Assembly (NCBI RefSeq): GCF_039532215.1
Contig: NZ_BAAARN010000005.1
Location: 62,001-126,000, forward strand
Direction of reading: 5' to 3'
DNA from: Pedococcus aerophilus
Lineage (GTDB): Bacteria; Actinomycetota; Actinomycetes; Actinomycetales; Dermatophilaceae
Length of the DNA: 64,000 nucleotides
Position numbers and translations under genes: made by a program. The notes under the pieces are model-generated. The model did no database searches. It was given only the letters and a program-made list of their open reading frames with translations, and was not told the origin of the DNA. This document shows positions 1 through 6,695 of the stretch, piece by piece (the stretch's first letter is position 1; each line of letters begins with the position of its first letter).

Positions 1-1191
1 GCGGGCAGGGTCGAGCGCCTGCTCGCCATCCGGTGGAGCGGGGGCGGCTCACCGGTGCTGAGGTCGTTGCGCGACGCTGGTGTGGTCGAGCTGCTCGGTG
101 GTCCCGCTGCGCACCCGTTCCTTCCCCTGCTGCTGCCCGAGGTGGCCGCCCTGGCCCTCGAGTCGGGGTTGTCCGACAGCACCTGGCGTCTCGGCGAGCG
201 GCCCCGAGGCATCTGGTCCCCCGAGTGCGGTTGGGCACTGTCCCTGGCTCCCGCCTTCAGCGCTGCCGGGGTGGGCCACTTCGTGGTCGACGAGCAGCTC
301 GTCCGCGACGCGGGGGGCCACCCCCATGCCGCCTGGCGGGTGAAGGGCACCGACGTGGTCGCGGTCCCCCGCGACCTCGACGTGACCAACCTCGTGTGGT
401 CCTCCCGGACCGGGTACCCGGCGGCCGCGGCGTACCGCGACTTCCATGCCCGCGAGGAGTTCACCGGCATCCGCCTGTGGGCGGTGGGTCGCGGGCACGA
501 CGGCAGCCCCGCGCCGTACGACACGGACGCAGCCTCGGCCCAGGTGGACCGGGACGTCGCGCACTTCGTCGACGCGGTCCGTGCCAGGCTCGAGCAGGCC
601 CACGCCGCGACGGGCGGACCAGCGCTGGTCGTGGCCGCCTACGACACCGAGCTCTTCGGTCACTGGTGGCACGAGGGCCCGACCTTTCTGGGTCGTGCGC
701 TGCGGGCATTGCGGGCCAACGACATCCGCGTCGACACGCTCGAGAACGCCCTCGCTCGCGACGACGGCCGGCACGTCGCCGGCGAGCTGGAGCTCGGCGC
801 CGGCTCGTGGGGCGCAGGAAAGGACTTCTCGGTCTGGGACGGACCAGCAGTCGCGCAGATCGCCGACGAGAACCTGTGGATGCAGCACCGCTGGCTCGCC
901 CTCGTCGAGCGTGAGAGATCCGCGGGGCGCGTCGGGAACCGTCGCCCCGACCTCGACCAGCTGCTCATGACGTTGTGGAACGCGCTGTCCAGCGACTGGG
1001 CCTTCCTCGTCTCGCGCGGTCAGTCCGTCGACTACGCGCTGCGCCGCGCGCAGGAGCACCGCGCCGACTTCCACCGGCTCGCCCAGCTCGTCGAGGACCA
1101 GGACGCGGCCGGCGCGCTGGACGAGACGCGGCGGCAGGCCCGGCACGACTGGACCTTCCCCGCGCTCGACGCCCGGCTGCGTCCCCGCTGA
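1..1191 (+). CDS. GH57 family 1,4-alpha-glucan branching enzyme, 3' part (5' end outside window)
   Basis: The frame is open from base 1 and ends at TGA 1189-1191, so about 396 C-terminal residues are present and the start is missing. The protein carries the GH57/DUF1957 signatures GIWSPECGW (with the catalytic-type Glu) and YDTELFGHWWHEGP, then an alpha-helical C-terminal domain. Family members of about 520-550 residues transfer alpha-1,4 chains to make alpha-1,6 branches in cytoplasmic glucan; the mycobacterial relative is Rv3031 of the methylglucose lipopolysaccharide locus. The convergent acyltransferase and methyltransferase genes at 3.8-5.4 kb fit that context. A different GH57 amylase activity cannot be excluded from sequence alone. 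Confidence 0.85.
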   Translation, partial: AGRVERLLAIRWSGGGSPVLRSLRDAGVVELLGGPAAHPFLPLLLPEVAALALESGLSDSTWRLGERPRGIWSPECGWALSLAPAFSAAGVGHFVVDEQLVRDAGGHPHAAWRVKGTDVVAVPRDLDVTNLVWSSRTGYPAAAAYRDFHAREEFTGIRLWAVGRGHDGSPAPYDTDAASAQVDRDVAHFVDAVRARLEQAHAATGGPALVVAAYDTELFGHWWHEGPTFLGRALRALRANDIRVDTLENALARDDGRHVAGELELGAGSWGAGKDFSVWDGPAVAQIADENLWMQHRWLALVERERSAGRVGNRRPDLDQLLMTLWNALSSDWAFLVSRGQSVDYALRRAQEHRADFHRLAQLVEDQDAAGALDETRRQARHDWTFPALDARLRPR

Positions 1192-1195
1192 CCGA

Positions 1196-1226
1196 TCCGG
1201 CGGCCCGGCCGGGTGGTCGAGCCGGA
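1196..1226. terminator. Possible bidirectional hairpin between convergent genes
   Basis: The 39-base gap between the GH57 stop and the histidine-kinase stop holds TCCGGC and its complement GCCGGA. These enclose an inner CCCGGCCGGG palindrome. There is no T-tract on either side, which is common in high-GC genomes. The placement between convergent stops is the main support. Confidence 0.35.
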
Positions 1227-1230
1227 CGGT

Positions 1231-2451
1231 TCAGGCCGGGTGGGTCCAGGCGGACTCGGGAGCGACTGCTCGCTCCTCGGGTTCGGCAGGCAGGCGCACC
1301 TCGAAGGTCGAACCTCGCTCGACGGCGAGGACGCGCACCGTGCCTGCGTGACGCTCGACGACCTCGCGGACCAGCGCGAGACCCAGACCGAAGCCGGGCG
1401 ACGCCGCGTCCTTGGCGAAGCGGTCGAAGATCCGGCTCGCCGCCCCTGGGTCGATGCCGGGGCCGTCGTCAGCCACGGTGAGGACGACATCAGCACCCTC
1501 GTCGACCAACCGCACCGTCACCGCGGTCTCGGCGTGGTGCAGGGCGTTGTCGACGAGCGCGTCCACCACCCGACGCAGGGCTGCGTGCGCACCGCGCACC
1601 GGCGCGACCGCACGGAGATCGGCCGCCAGGCGCACCCCGCGCTGCGTGGACAGCTGGTGGTCGAGGTCGAGGACCTCCTCGACGAGCCCGAGGAGGTCGA
1701 CCAGCTCTCCGGCCTCCGGTGAGGCGTCCACCTCGGCTGCGTGCAGCAGGTCCTCGACGATGTCGGCGAGCGCGGCCGCCTCCCTCCTCAGGAGATCGAC
1801 CTCCGCAGCCAGCTCGGCGGAAGCCGGCTTCCCGCGCAGTGCGTCGTGGAGCAGGTCGGCGCGAAGGGCCAAGCGGGCCAACGGAGTTCGCAGCTCGTGG
1901 CTGGCGTCGGCGATGAACCGGCGCTGGCGCAGCAGCGCCTCGTCCCACACCGAGACGGCTCGGCGACCGAGCCGTCCGCCGGTGACGAGGGCGACGAGGG
2001 CGGCCACCGCGCCCGCTGCGGCCAGGGCGATCAGGAGACGGTGCCGCTCGGACTCGTACGGGGCGATGTCGACGCCGGCCTGCACCACCGAGCCGTCCAC
2101 CGTCCGTGTGCGCGTCTGGTACTCGGCATCGCCGATGTACGCCTCGCGGTCGACCTCGGTGCCCCTCCTGGCCAGCTCGAGGTCGTCCGCGGTGGGCAGC
2201 GAGGACGGCGCCCCGGCGGACGCGGTGCGCACGCCGTCGGACCCGATGCGGACGACCCAGGTCCCCGACGGGACGGACCTGGCGTCCGGAACGGCCAGCA
2301 ACGCGGTCAGCTGCGACTGCACCTCACGGTGCTGCCCCACCAGCACCAGGCCCACGGTCGCCGCTCCCGCGACGAGCACGCCGGCCACCACTCCGGCCAG
2401 GGCTTGCAGGGCGATGACGCGGCGGGCCCGTTCGAAGGCGTCGGTGCTCAC
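1231..2451 (-). CDS. Two-component sensor histidine kinase
   Basis: The 406-residue membrane kinase has a transmembrane segment at about 12-40, a roughly 100-residue extracytoplasmic sensor region, and a second membrane segment at about 138-158. A HisKA domain follows with RRFIADASHELRTPL (phospho-acceptor His185), then a HATPase_c domain with the G-box ADDGPGIDPGAASRIFDRF. It should autophosphorylate and pass phosphate to the response regulator just upstream, whose TGA overlaps this GTG start by four bases (GTGA). No HAMP domain is obvious. The signal is unknown. Co-transcription with a DUF2231 membrane protein hints at an envelope or redox cue, but that is inference. Confidence 0.9.
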   Translation of the reverse strand: MSTDAFERARRVIALQALAGVVAGVLVAGAATVGLVLVGQHREVQSQLTALLAVPDARSVPSGTWVVRIGSDGVRTASAGAPSSLPTADDLELARRGTEVDREAYIGDAEYQTRTRTVDGSVVQAGVDIAPYESERHRLLIALAAAGAVAALVALVTGGRLGRRAVSVWDEALLRQRRFIADASHELRTPLARLALRADLLHDALRGKPASAELAAEVDLLRREAAALADIVEDLLHAAEVDASPEAGELVDLLGLVEEVLDLDHQLSTQRGVRLAADLRAVAPVRGAHAALRRVVDALVDNALHHAETAVTVRLVDEGADVVLTVADDGPGIDPGAASRIFDRFAKDAASPGFGLGLALVREVVERHAGTVRVLAVERGSTFEVRLPAEPEERAVAPESAWTHPA

Positions 2452-3143
2452 GCCTCGCCCAGCTCACCTGCGCGGTAGCCCACGCCCCGGACCGTCCGGA
2501 CGACCTCGCGCCCGAGCTTGCGCCGGATGCCGTAGACGTAGGTGTCGACCAGGGACAGGCTCCGCGTGCCCGGTGCCAGCGAGTCCCGCAGCTCGTCCCG
2601 CGAGAAGACGCGGGTGGGCCTGCGGGCCAGCTGGGCGAGGAACGCGGCCTCGGCCGGGGAGAGCTCGACCGGTGCCCGCCCGGGAACGGTCACGAGGTTC
2701 GTCGTCGTGTCCAGCCGGGCTGCACCGAGCGGCAGCACCACGGCACCGTCGTCGAGGTGGCGCCGCAGCAGCGACCGCACCCGGGCGAGCAGCTCGGCGG
2801 AGTCGAAGGGCTTCACGAGGTAGTCGTCCGCTCCCCCGTCGAGTCCCTCGACCCGGTCACGCACGGTGCCGTGGGCGGTGAGGACGAGCACGGGGGTGGT
2901 CACGCCCTGGCGACGGAGCCGGGAGACGAGGTCGACCCCGTCGCCGTCCGGCAGGCGCCGGTCGACGACCATGACCGCGTGCACGCCGGTCAGGGCCGCG
3001 TGCAGACCGGACTGGACGTCACGCACGGCCTGCACGGCATACCCCTGCCCCTCGAAGAGCCGCACGAGGAGGCCACTGAGCTCACGGTCGTCCTCGACGA
3101 GCAGCAGACCGGTGCCCGCGGCGTCTCCCATGTCGTCCAGCAT
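2448..3143 (-). CDS. OmpR/PhoB-family response regulator
   Basis: The protein has 231 residues, with a receiver domain at 12-125 (acidic pair ED18-19, phospho-acceptor Asp61 in VVDRRLPDGDG, conserved Lys111 in LVKPFD). A winged-helix DNA-binding domain follows (RTVRGVGYR near the end). It is coupled to the kinase by a GTGA overlap and lies 9 bases downstream of the DUF2231 gene, so all three are probably one transcript. Start: ATG 3143; a second ATG at 3131 (MGDAAGTG) would only trim four residues. Direct repeats upstream of the DUF2231 gene could be its own binding site. Confidence 0.92.
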   Translation of the reverse strand: MLDDMGDAAGTGLLLVEDDRELSGLLVRLFEGQGYAVQAVRDVQSGLHAALTGVHAVMVVDRRLPDGDGVDLVSRLRRQGVTTPVLVLTAHGTVRDRVEGLDGGADDYLVKPFDSAELLARVRSLLRRHLDDGAVVLPLGAARLDTTTNLVTVPGRAPVELSPAEAAFLAQLARRPTRVFSRDELRDSLAPGTRSLSLVDTYVYGIRRKLGREVVRTVRGVGYRAGELGEA

Positions 3144-3152
3144 GGCAGTGGC

Positions 3153-3674
3153 TCAGCGGGCCGGGGCGCCTTCGTCCGAACCGCCGCCGGAGGTCGCGGT
3201 CTGGCTCCACACCGACTTGGCTCCGCTGTGGCCGATCCGTCCGACCTGGACGAGGGTCCCGAGCGCGGCCACGACGGCGACGACCGCGACGATCCGCATC
3301 ACCACGGGCGAGGCCCAGCGGGCGGCCTGGCCTCCGTCCCCACCGCGGGTGCCGCGCAGCTCGATCCACGCGAGCGCGAACGCGAGGACGGTCACCACGA
3401 TCATGAACGGGAGCAGGGTGTCGCCGAGCTCGGTGTGCTCGCGCAGGAGGGCGGTCTCCTGCACGGTGTGCTCGAGGTTCTCACCGCTGCTCGTCGCCAG
3501 CGGCACCAGCACGAGTCCGACGAGCGCCGCGGCCGGGGTGGCGTACCGCGCCCAGCGGCGGAACCGTGGCGAGACCGCCGACGCCGCGAGCAGCAGCGCG
3601 GCCAGCGGGACGAGCACCACGACGGCGTGCACGATCAGGGGGTGGACGGGCAGGCCGAGGATGGTGCTGGGCAT
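3153..3674 (-). CDS. DUF2231 multi-pass membrane protein
   Basis: The 173-residue protein has four predicted membrane segments (about 10-33, 40-60, 85-105 and 122-142) and a short polar C-terminus. The N-terminus LPVHPLIVHAVVVLVP carries the paired histidines typical of DUF2231 proteins, which are often discussed as heme or redox-linked membrane proteins; function is not established. ATG 3674 is preceded by AGGAG with about 5 bases spacing. It is the first gene of a probable operon with the response regulator and histidine kinase, so it may be a sensor accessory or a target. Confidence 0.75.
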   Translation of the reverse strand: MPSTILGLPVHPLIVHAVVVLVPLAALLLAASAVSPRFRRWARYATPAAALVGLVLVPLATSSGENLEHTVQETALLREHTELGDTLLPFMIVVTVLAFALAWIELRGTRGGDGGQAARWASPVVMRIVAVVAVVAALGTLVQVGRIGHSGAKSVWSQTATSGGGSDEGAPAR

Positions 3675-3720
3675 GGTTTCTCCTGGTCGTCAGGGCTGGA
3701 GGCCACAGCCTCCCCCGCGT

Positions 3721-3738
3721 TTCTCAACCGATTCTCAA
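3721..3738 (-). promoter_or_regulatory. Two TTGAGAA direct repeats, 11-bp period
   Basis: On the minus strand TTGAGAA occurs twice, 11 bases apart, about 47-64 bases upstream of the DUF2231 start. OmpR-family regulators usually bind direct repeats with 10-11 bp period, so this is a candidate autoregulatory site of the downstream response regulator. No experimental support; inferred from spacing and position only. Confidence 0.35.
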
Positions 3739-3760
3739 GAGCGCGGGCGTGGGACGCGGG

Positions 3761-4426
3761 TCAGCTCCGAGACCTGACGACCCGGCCCGGCACGCCGGCG
3801 ACGACGGAGAGCTCGGGGTACTCGCCGCGCGCGACGGCCGACGCCGCGACGACGCTGTGGGAGCCGATGCGGGTACCGCGCGTCACGACGACCTTGGTCC
3901 CGATCCAGACGTCGTCGCCGATGCGCACCGGGGACTTGACGATGCCCTGGTCCTTGATCGGGACGTCGAGCCGGTCGGTGACGTGGTCGAAGTCGCAGAC
4001 GTAGACGTCGTCGCCGAGCAGGCAGGCGTCGCCGATGGAGATGTCGAGCCAGCAGTTGATGGTGTTGCGTATGCCGATCACGGACTTGGCGCCGATCCGC
4101 AGCGTCCCCTCGTGGGCACGGACCCGCGCATGGGCACCGAAGTGGGAGTAGGCGCCGACGACAAGGCGTCCGTACCCCTCGCGGACCTCGAAGCGCACGT
4201 CGGGGCCGATGAAGCACGGGCCCTCGAACCTCAGGGACGGGTAGCGCGCACTCGCTCGGGCCATCCGCACGTAGCTGAGCAGGTGGTGGCGCGTGAACGC
4301 CCGGTGGGACAGGGCCCAGCCCACCCACCGCACCCACAGCAGGGGCCGGGGCAGTCCCCACGGCCCGAGCGAGCCGCCCGCCCCGTGCTCGGCCGGCGTC
4401 ATGTCGGCATCGGCCGCGGCGTCCAC
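3761..4426 (-). CDS. Left-handed beta-helix (hexapeptide repeat) acyltransferase
   Basis: The 221-residue protein is built of hexapeptide-repeat turns from about residue 60 onward (for example LRIGAKSVIGI, ISIGDACLLGDDV, VRIGDDVWIG and TRIGSHSVVAA). It ends in VVAGVPGRVVRSRS, as in maltose/serine O-acetyltransferase-type enzymes that move acetyl or short acyl groups from CoA to sugars. The GTG start at 4426 lies one base after the methyltransferase stop; ATG 4402 (MTPAEHG) is an alternative. Neighbours suggest modification of an alpha-glucan or lipopolysaccharide, as for Rv3034c of mycobacteria. Substrate is inferred, not shown. Confidence 0.8.
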   Translation of the reverse strand: MDAAADADMTPAEHGAGGSLGPWGLPRPLLWVRWVGWALSHRAFTRHHLLSYVRMARASARYPSLRFEGPCFIGPDVRFEVREGYGRLVVGAYSHFGAHARVRAHEGTLRIGAKSVIGIRNTINCWLDISIGDACLLGDDVYVCDFDHVTDRLDVPIKDQGIVKSPVRIGDDVWIGTKVVVTRGTRIGSHSVVAASAVARGEYPELSVVAGVPGRVVRSRS

Positions 4427-4427
4427 C

Positions 4428-5399
4428 TCAGCCGGGCTTCACGCCGGTGATCCCGACGTTGTAGAAGAACCTGGCCGGCACCGCCCGCGCCAGCACCCGG
4501 TCGACGACGGACAGTCGTCGCCACGAGCCGTAGGCGAACATCGCCCAGCCCCAGCCGAGGGCACCGGGCTTCACGGCAGCCTCGAAGGTGCGCACCGGCC
4601 ACCCGAGGAAGGCCGCGGTCAGCTCCTCGGTCTGCGTCCGGACGTCCACGGCGCCGGCGCGCAGTGCCATCCGGGCGAGCTCGTCGGGGTCGAAGGTGTG
4701 CAGGTCCACGACGGCTTCCAGCGCCGCCGCCCGGGACGACTCGTCGAGCGCCTCCGCGTCCTTGGCCCACTGGGCTCGCAGGGGCGGCAGGGCCGTGATC
4801 GCCCTGGTCGCGTGCCACGTGATCCGGCCGAGGCGGCGGGCGTACCAGTCACCGATGCGGGTCGGCTCGCCGGCGACGACGAACCTGCCACCAGGCTTGA
4901 GCACCCGCAGCATCTCGGCGAACGCTGCCTCCACGTCGGGGATGTGGTGGATCACCGCGTGACCCACGACGATGTCAAAGGTGTTGTCGTCGTAGGGAAT
5001 GCGCTCGGCATCCGCGACCCGCCCCTCGACGGCGAATCCGAGCTTCCCGGCGTTCGCCCGCGCCGCCTCGACCATCCCCGGAGACAGGTCGGTCACGTGG
5101 ACCTCGTCGAGGATGCCCGCCTGCTTGAGGTTGAGCGAGAAGAAGCCGGTGCCGGCCCCGAGCTCGAGCGCAGTGGCGTAGGGCAGCGGATCGGGCGTGC
5201 CCGTGACCGCCTCGAAGCGGTCACGGGCGTACTCGATGCAGCGCTCGTCGAAGGAGATCGACCACTTGTCGTCGTAGGTCTGCGCCTCCCAGTCGTGGTA
5301 GAGCACCTGGGCGAGCTTGTTGTCCTCGAAGGCTCTCGAGACGTCCTCGCGGCTCGCGGGCGCGCCGCCCGCGGGACCGGAGGTGGAGCGGGAGGCCAT
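4428..5399 (-). CDS. Class I SAM-dependent methyltransferase
   Basis: The 323-residue protein has the Rossmann SAM-binding motif I LELGAGTGFFSLNL at about residue 83, then VTDLSPGM (motif II region), a DIVVGHAVIHHIPD post-motif and LKPGGRFVVAGEP. The C-terminal half is extended relative to a minimal methyltransferase. It sits directly between an enoyl-CoA hydratase (3 bases upstream) and the hexapeptide acyltransferase. The order and sizes resemble mycobacterial Rv3038c (methyltransferase) and Rv3039c (EchA17). The methyl acceptor is unknown; a sugar or polysaccharide is plausible from context. Confidence 0.8.
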   Translation of the reverse strand: MASRSTSGPAGGAPASREDVSRAFEDNKLAQVLYHDWEAQTYDDKWSISFDERCIEYARDRFEAVTGTPDPLPYATALELGAGTGFFSLNLKQAGILDEVHVTDLSPGMVEAARANAGKLGFAVEGRVADAERIPYDDNTFDIVVGHAVIHHIPDVEAAFAEMLRVLKPGGRFVVAGEPTRIGDWYARRLGRITWHATRAITALPPLRAQWAKDAEALDESSRAAALEAVVDLHTFDPDELARMALRAGAVDVRTQTEELTAAFLGWPVRTFEAAVKPGALGWGWAMFAYGSWRRLSVVDRVLARAVPARFFYNVGITGVKPG

Positions 5400-5402
5400 C
5401 GG

Positions 5403-6182
5403 TCAGGCGCCCTCGAACTTCGCCTTGCCGGGTCCGTTCTCGACGAACGACGTCATGCCCGTCGCCCGGTCCTTGGTGGCGAACAGCGACGCGAAGAGCA
5501 TCCGCTCGATCTCCAGGCCGGTGTCGAGGTCGACCTCGATCCCCCGGTCGATCGCCTCTTTGGCGGCACGGATGGCGTAGGCCGGGCCGCCGACGTAGGG
5601 CGCGAGCCGGGCCCGCGCGGCGGCATACACGTCCTGCGCCTCGACCACCTCGTCGACGAGGCCGATCGCGAGCGCCTCGTCGGCGGACACGAACCGGCCG
5701 GAGAAGATGATGTCCTTGGCCTTTGCCGGGCCGACGAGACGGGCGAGCCGCTGGGTGCCACCGGCTCCGGGGATGATCCCGAGCAGGATCTCCGGCTGGC
5801 CGAGCTTGGCGTTCGAGGCGGCGACGCGGAAGTCGCACGCGAGCGCGACCTCGCAGCCCCCACCGAGGGCGTAGCCGGTGATCGCGGCGACCGTCGGCTT
5901 CGGGATGCGGGACAGGGCCTTGGTGAAGTCCTGGAGGGCGCCGGAGTGGTCGGCCATGTCGGTGTACGACATGGTCTCCATCTCCTTGATGTCGGCACCG
6001 GCGGCGAAGACCTTCTCGCCGCCGTAGATGATCACGCCGGAGACGTCCTTGCGCTCCCCCACCTCGACGGCGGCGGCCGCGAGCGCCGCCTGGACCTCAC
6101 GGTTGAGGGCGTTCATCGGCGGGCGGTTCAGCAGGATCGTCGCGATGCCGCCCTCGACCTCGACGGAGACGAGGTCGCTCAC
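5403..6182 (-). CDS. Enoyl-CoA hydratase/isomerase family protein
   Basis: The 259-residue crotonase-fold protein has the CoA/oxyanion-hole segments GGEKVFAAGADIKEM and ITGYALGGGCEVALACDFRVA. The two catalytic acidic positions fall in LGQPEILLGIIPGAGGTQRL, as in active enoyl-CoA hydratases. The GTG start at 6182 is chosen because it overlaps the stop of the upstream YbjN-like gene (GTGA) and the upstream extension is not conserved-looking. It would hydrate 2-enoyl-CoA in beta-oxidation or an acyl-modification pathway. Its pairing with a methyltransferase mirrors EchA17 of mycobacteria. Confidence 0.88.
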   Translation of the reverse strand: MSDLVSVEVEGGIATILLNRPPMNALNREVQAALAAAAVEVGERKDVSGVIIYGGEKVFAAGADIKEMETMSYTDMADHSGALQDFTKALSRIPKPTVAAITGYALGGGCEVALACDFRVAASNAKLGQPEILLGIIPGAGGTQRLARLVGPAKAKDIIFSGRFVSADEALAIGLVDEVVEAQDVYAAARARLAPYVGGPAYAIRAAKEAIDRGIEVDLDTGLEIERMLFASLFATKDRATGMTSFVENGPGKAKFEGA

Positions 6183-6661
6183 GCGGGAGCCCCGTCCGTC
6201 GGCGGCTCGCCCTCCGTCGGACCGGCTTCGCCGCCCATGATGCGCTCGTGCCACATCTGCACGCCCGCGAGGACCAGCTGGATGGTGACGTTCACGAGGC
6301 CGGGGACGTCGGTGCTGGGGGTGACGATGTGCTCACCGGTGACGACAAGGGTGTCGTTGGCGAGGCCGGCCTTGACGATGTTGAGCTGGAGGGTGATCTC
6401 GTTGCAGGTCGCCAGCCGCGTCAGCGGGTCGCTGGGCACCGAGTCGCTGATGGCCCACTGGCCGAAGAGGCGCATGATCTGGAAGTCGCCCTCGGTGCAG
6501 CGGACGAACAGCTGCTGGTCCTGCACGGTGAACGCGACGTCGCCGTCACCGTCGATGTCGGGCGCGAGCCCCATGTCGATCAGGGCGTCCAGGACGCGTC
6601 CGCGGAGGGGGTGCTCGTCCGCGGGCGGCGGGAAGTTGGGCAGCGACGTGGGATCAGTCAT
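6179..6661 (-). CDS. YbjN-domain protein
   Basis: The 160-residue soluble protein has the YbjN-like alpha/beta pattern: an N-terminal ALIDMGLAPDIDGDGDVAF strand-loop, QLFVRCTEGDFQIMRLFGQW in the middle, and LVLAGVQMWHERI near the C-terminus. YbjN relatives look like type III secretion chaperone folds and are of unclear function. The start ATG 6661 begins MTDPTSLPNF; further upstream codons overlap the divergent glgX. It heads the YbjN, enoyl-CoA hydratase, methyltransferase, acyltransferase cluster. A TACGGT box ends 6 bases before the start, so the transcript may be leaderless. Confidence 0.75.
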   Translation of the reverse strand: MTDPTSLPNFPPPADEHPLRGRVLDALIDMGLAPDIDGDGDVAFTVQDQQLFVRCTEGDFQIMRLFGQWAISDSVPSDPLTRLATCNEITLQLNIVKAGLANDTLVVTGEHIVTPSTDVPGLVNVTIQLVLAGVQMWHERIMGGEAGPTEGEPPTDGAPA

Positions 6662-6682
6662 GCGCCAACCGTAACCACTACC

Positions 6683-6688
6683 TAGGCT
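6683..6688 (+). promoter_or_regulatory. -10 box TAGGCT of glgX, 7 bases before ATG
   Basis: TAGGCT lies exactly seven bases before the glgX ATG at 6696. With the usual 6-8 base distance to the start point, transcription would begin at or next to the ATG, giving a leaderless mRNA. No clear -35 is visible in the 34-base divergent gap. Confidence 0.5.
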
Positions 6689-6695
6689 GAGGACC

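Noticed and set aside
4293-6674. Plus-strand open frame of about 790 codons opposite the acyltransferase-to-YbjN block
   Set aside because: The minus strand carries four recognisable overlapping genes; the plus frame is His/Asp/Gly-rich noise.
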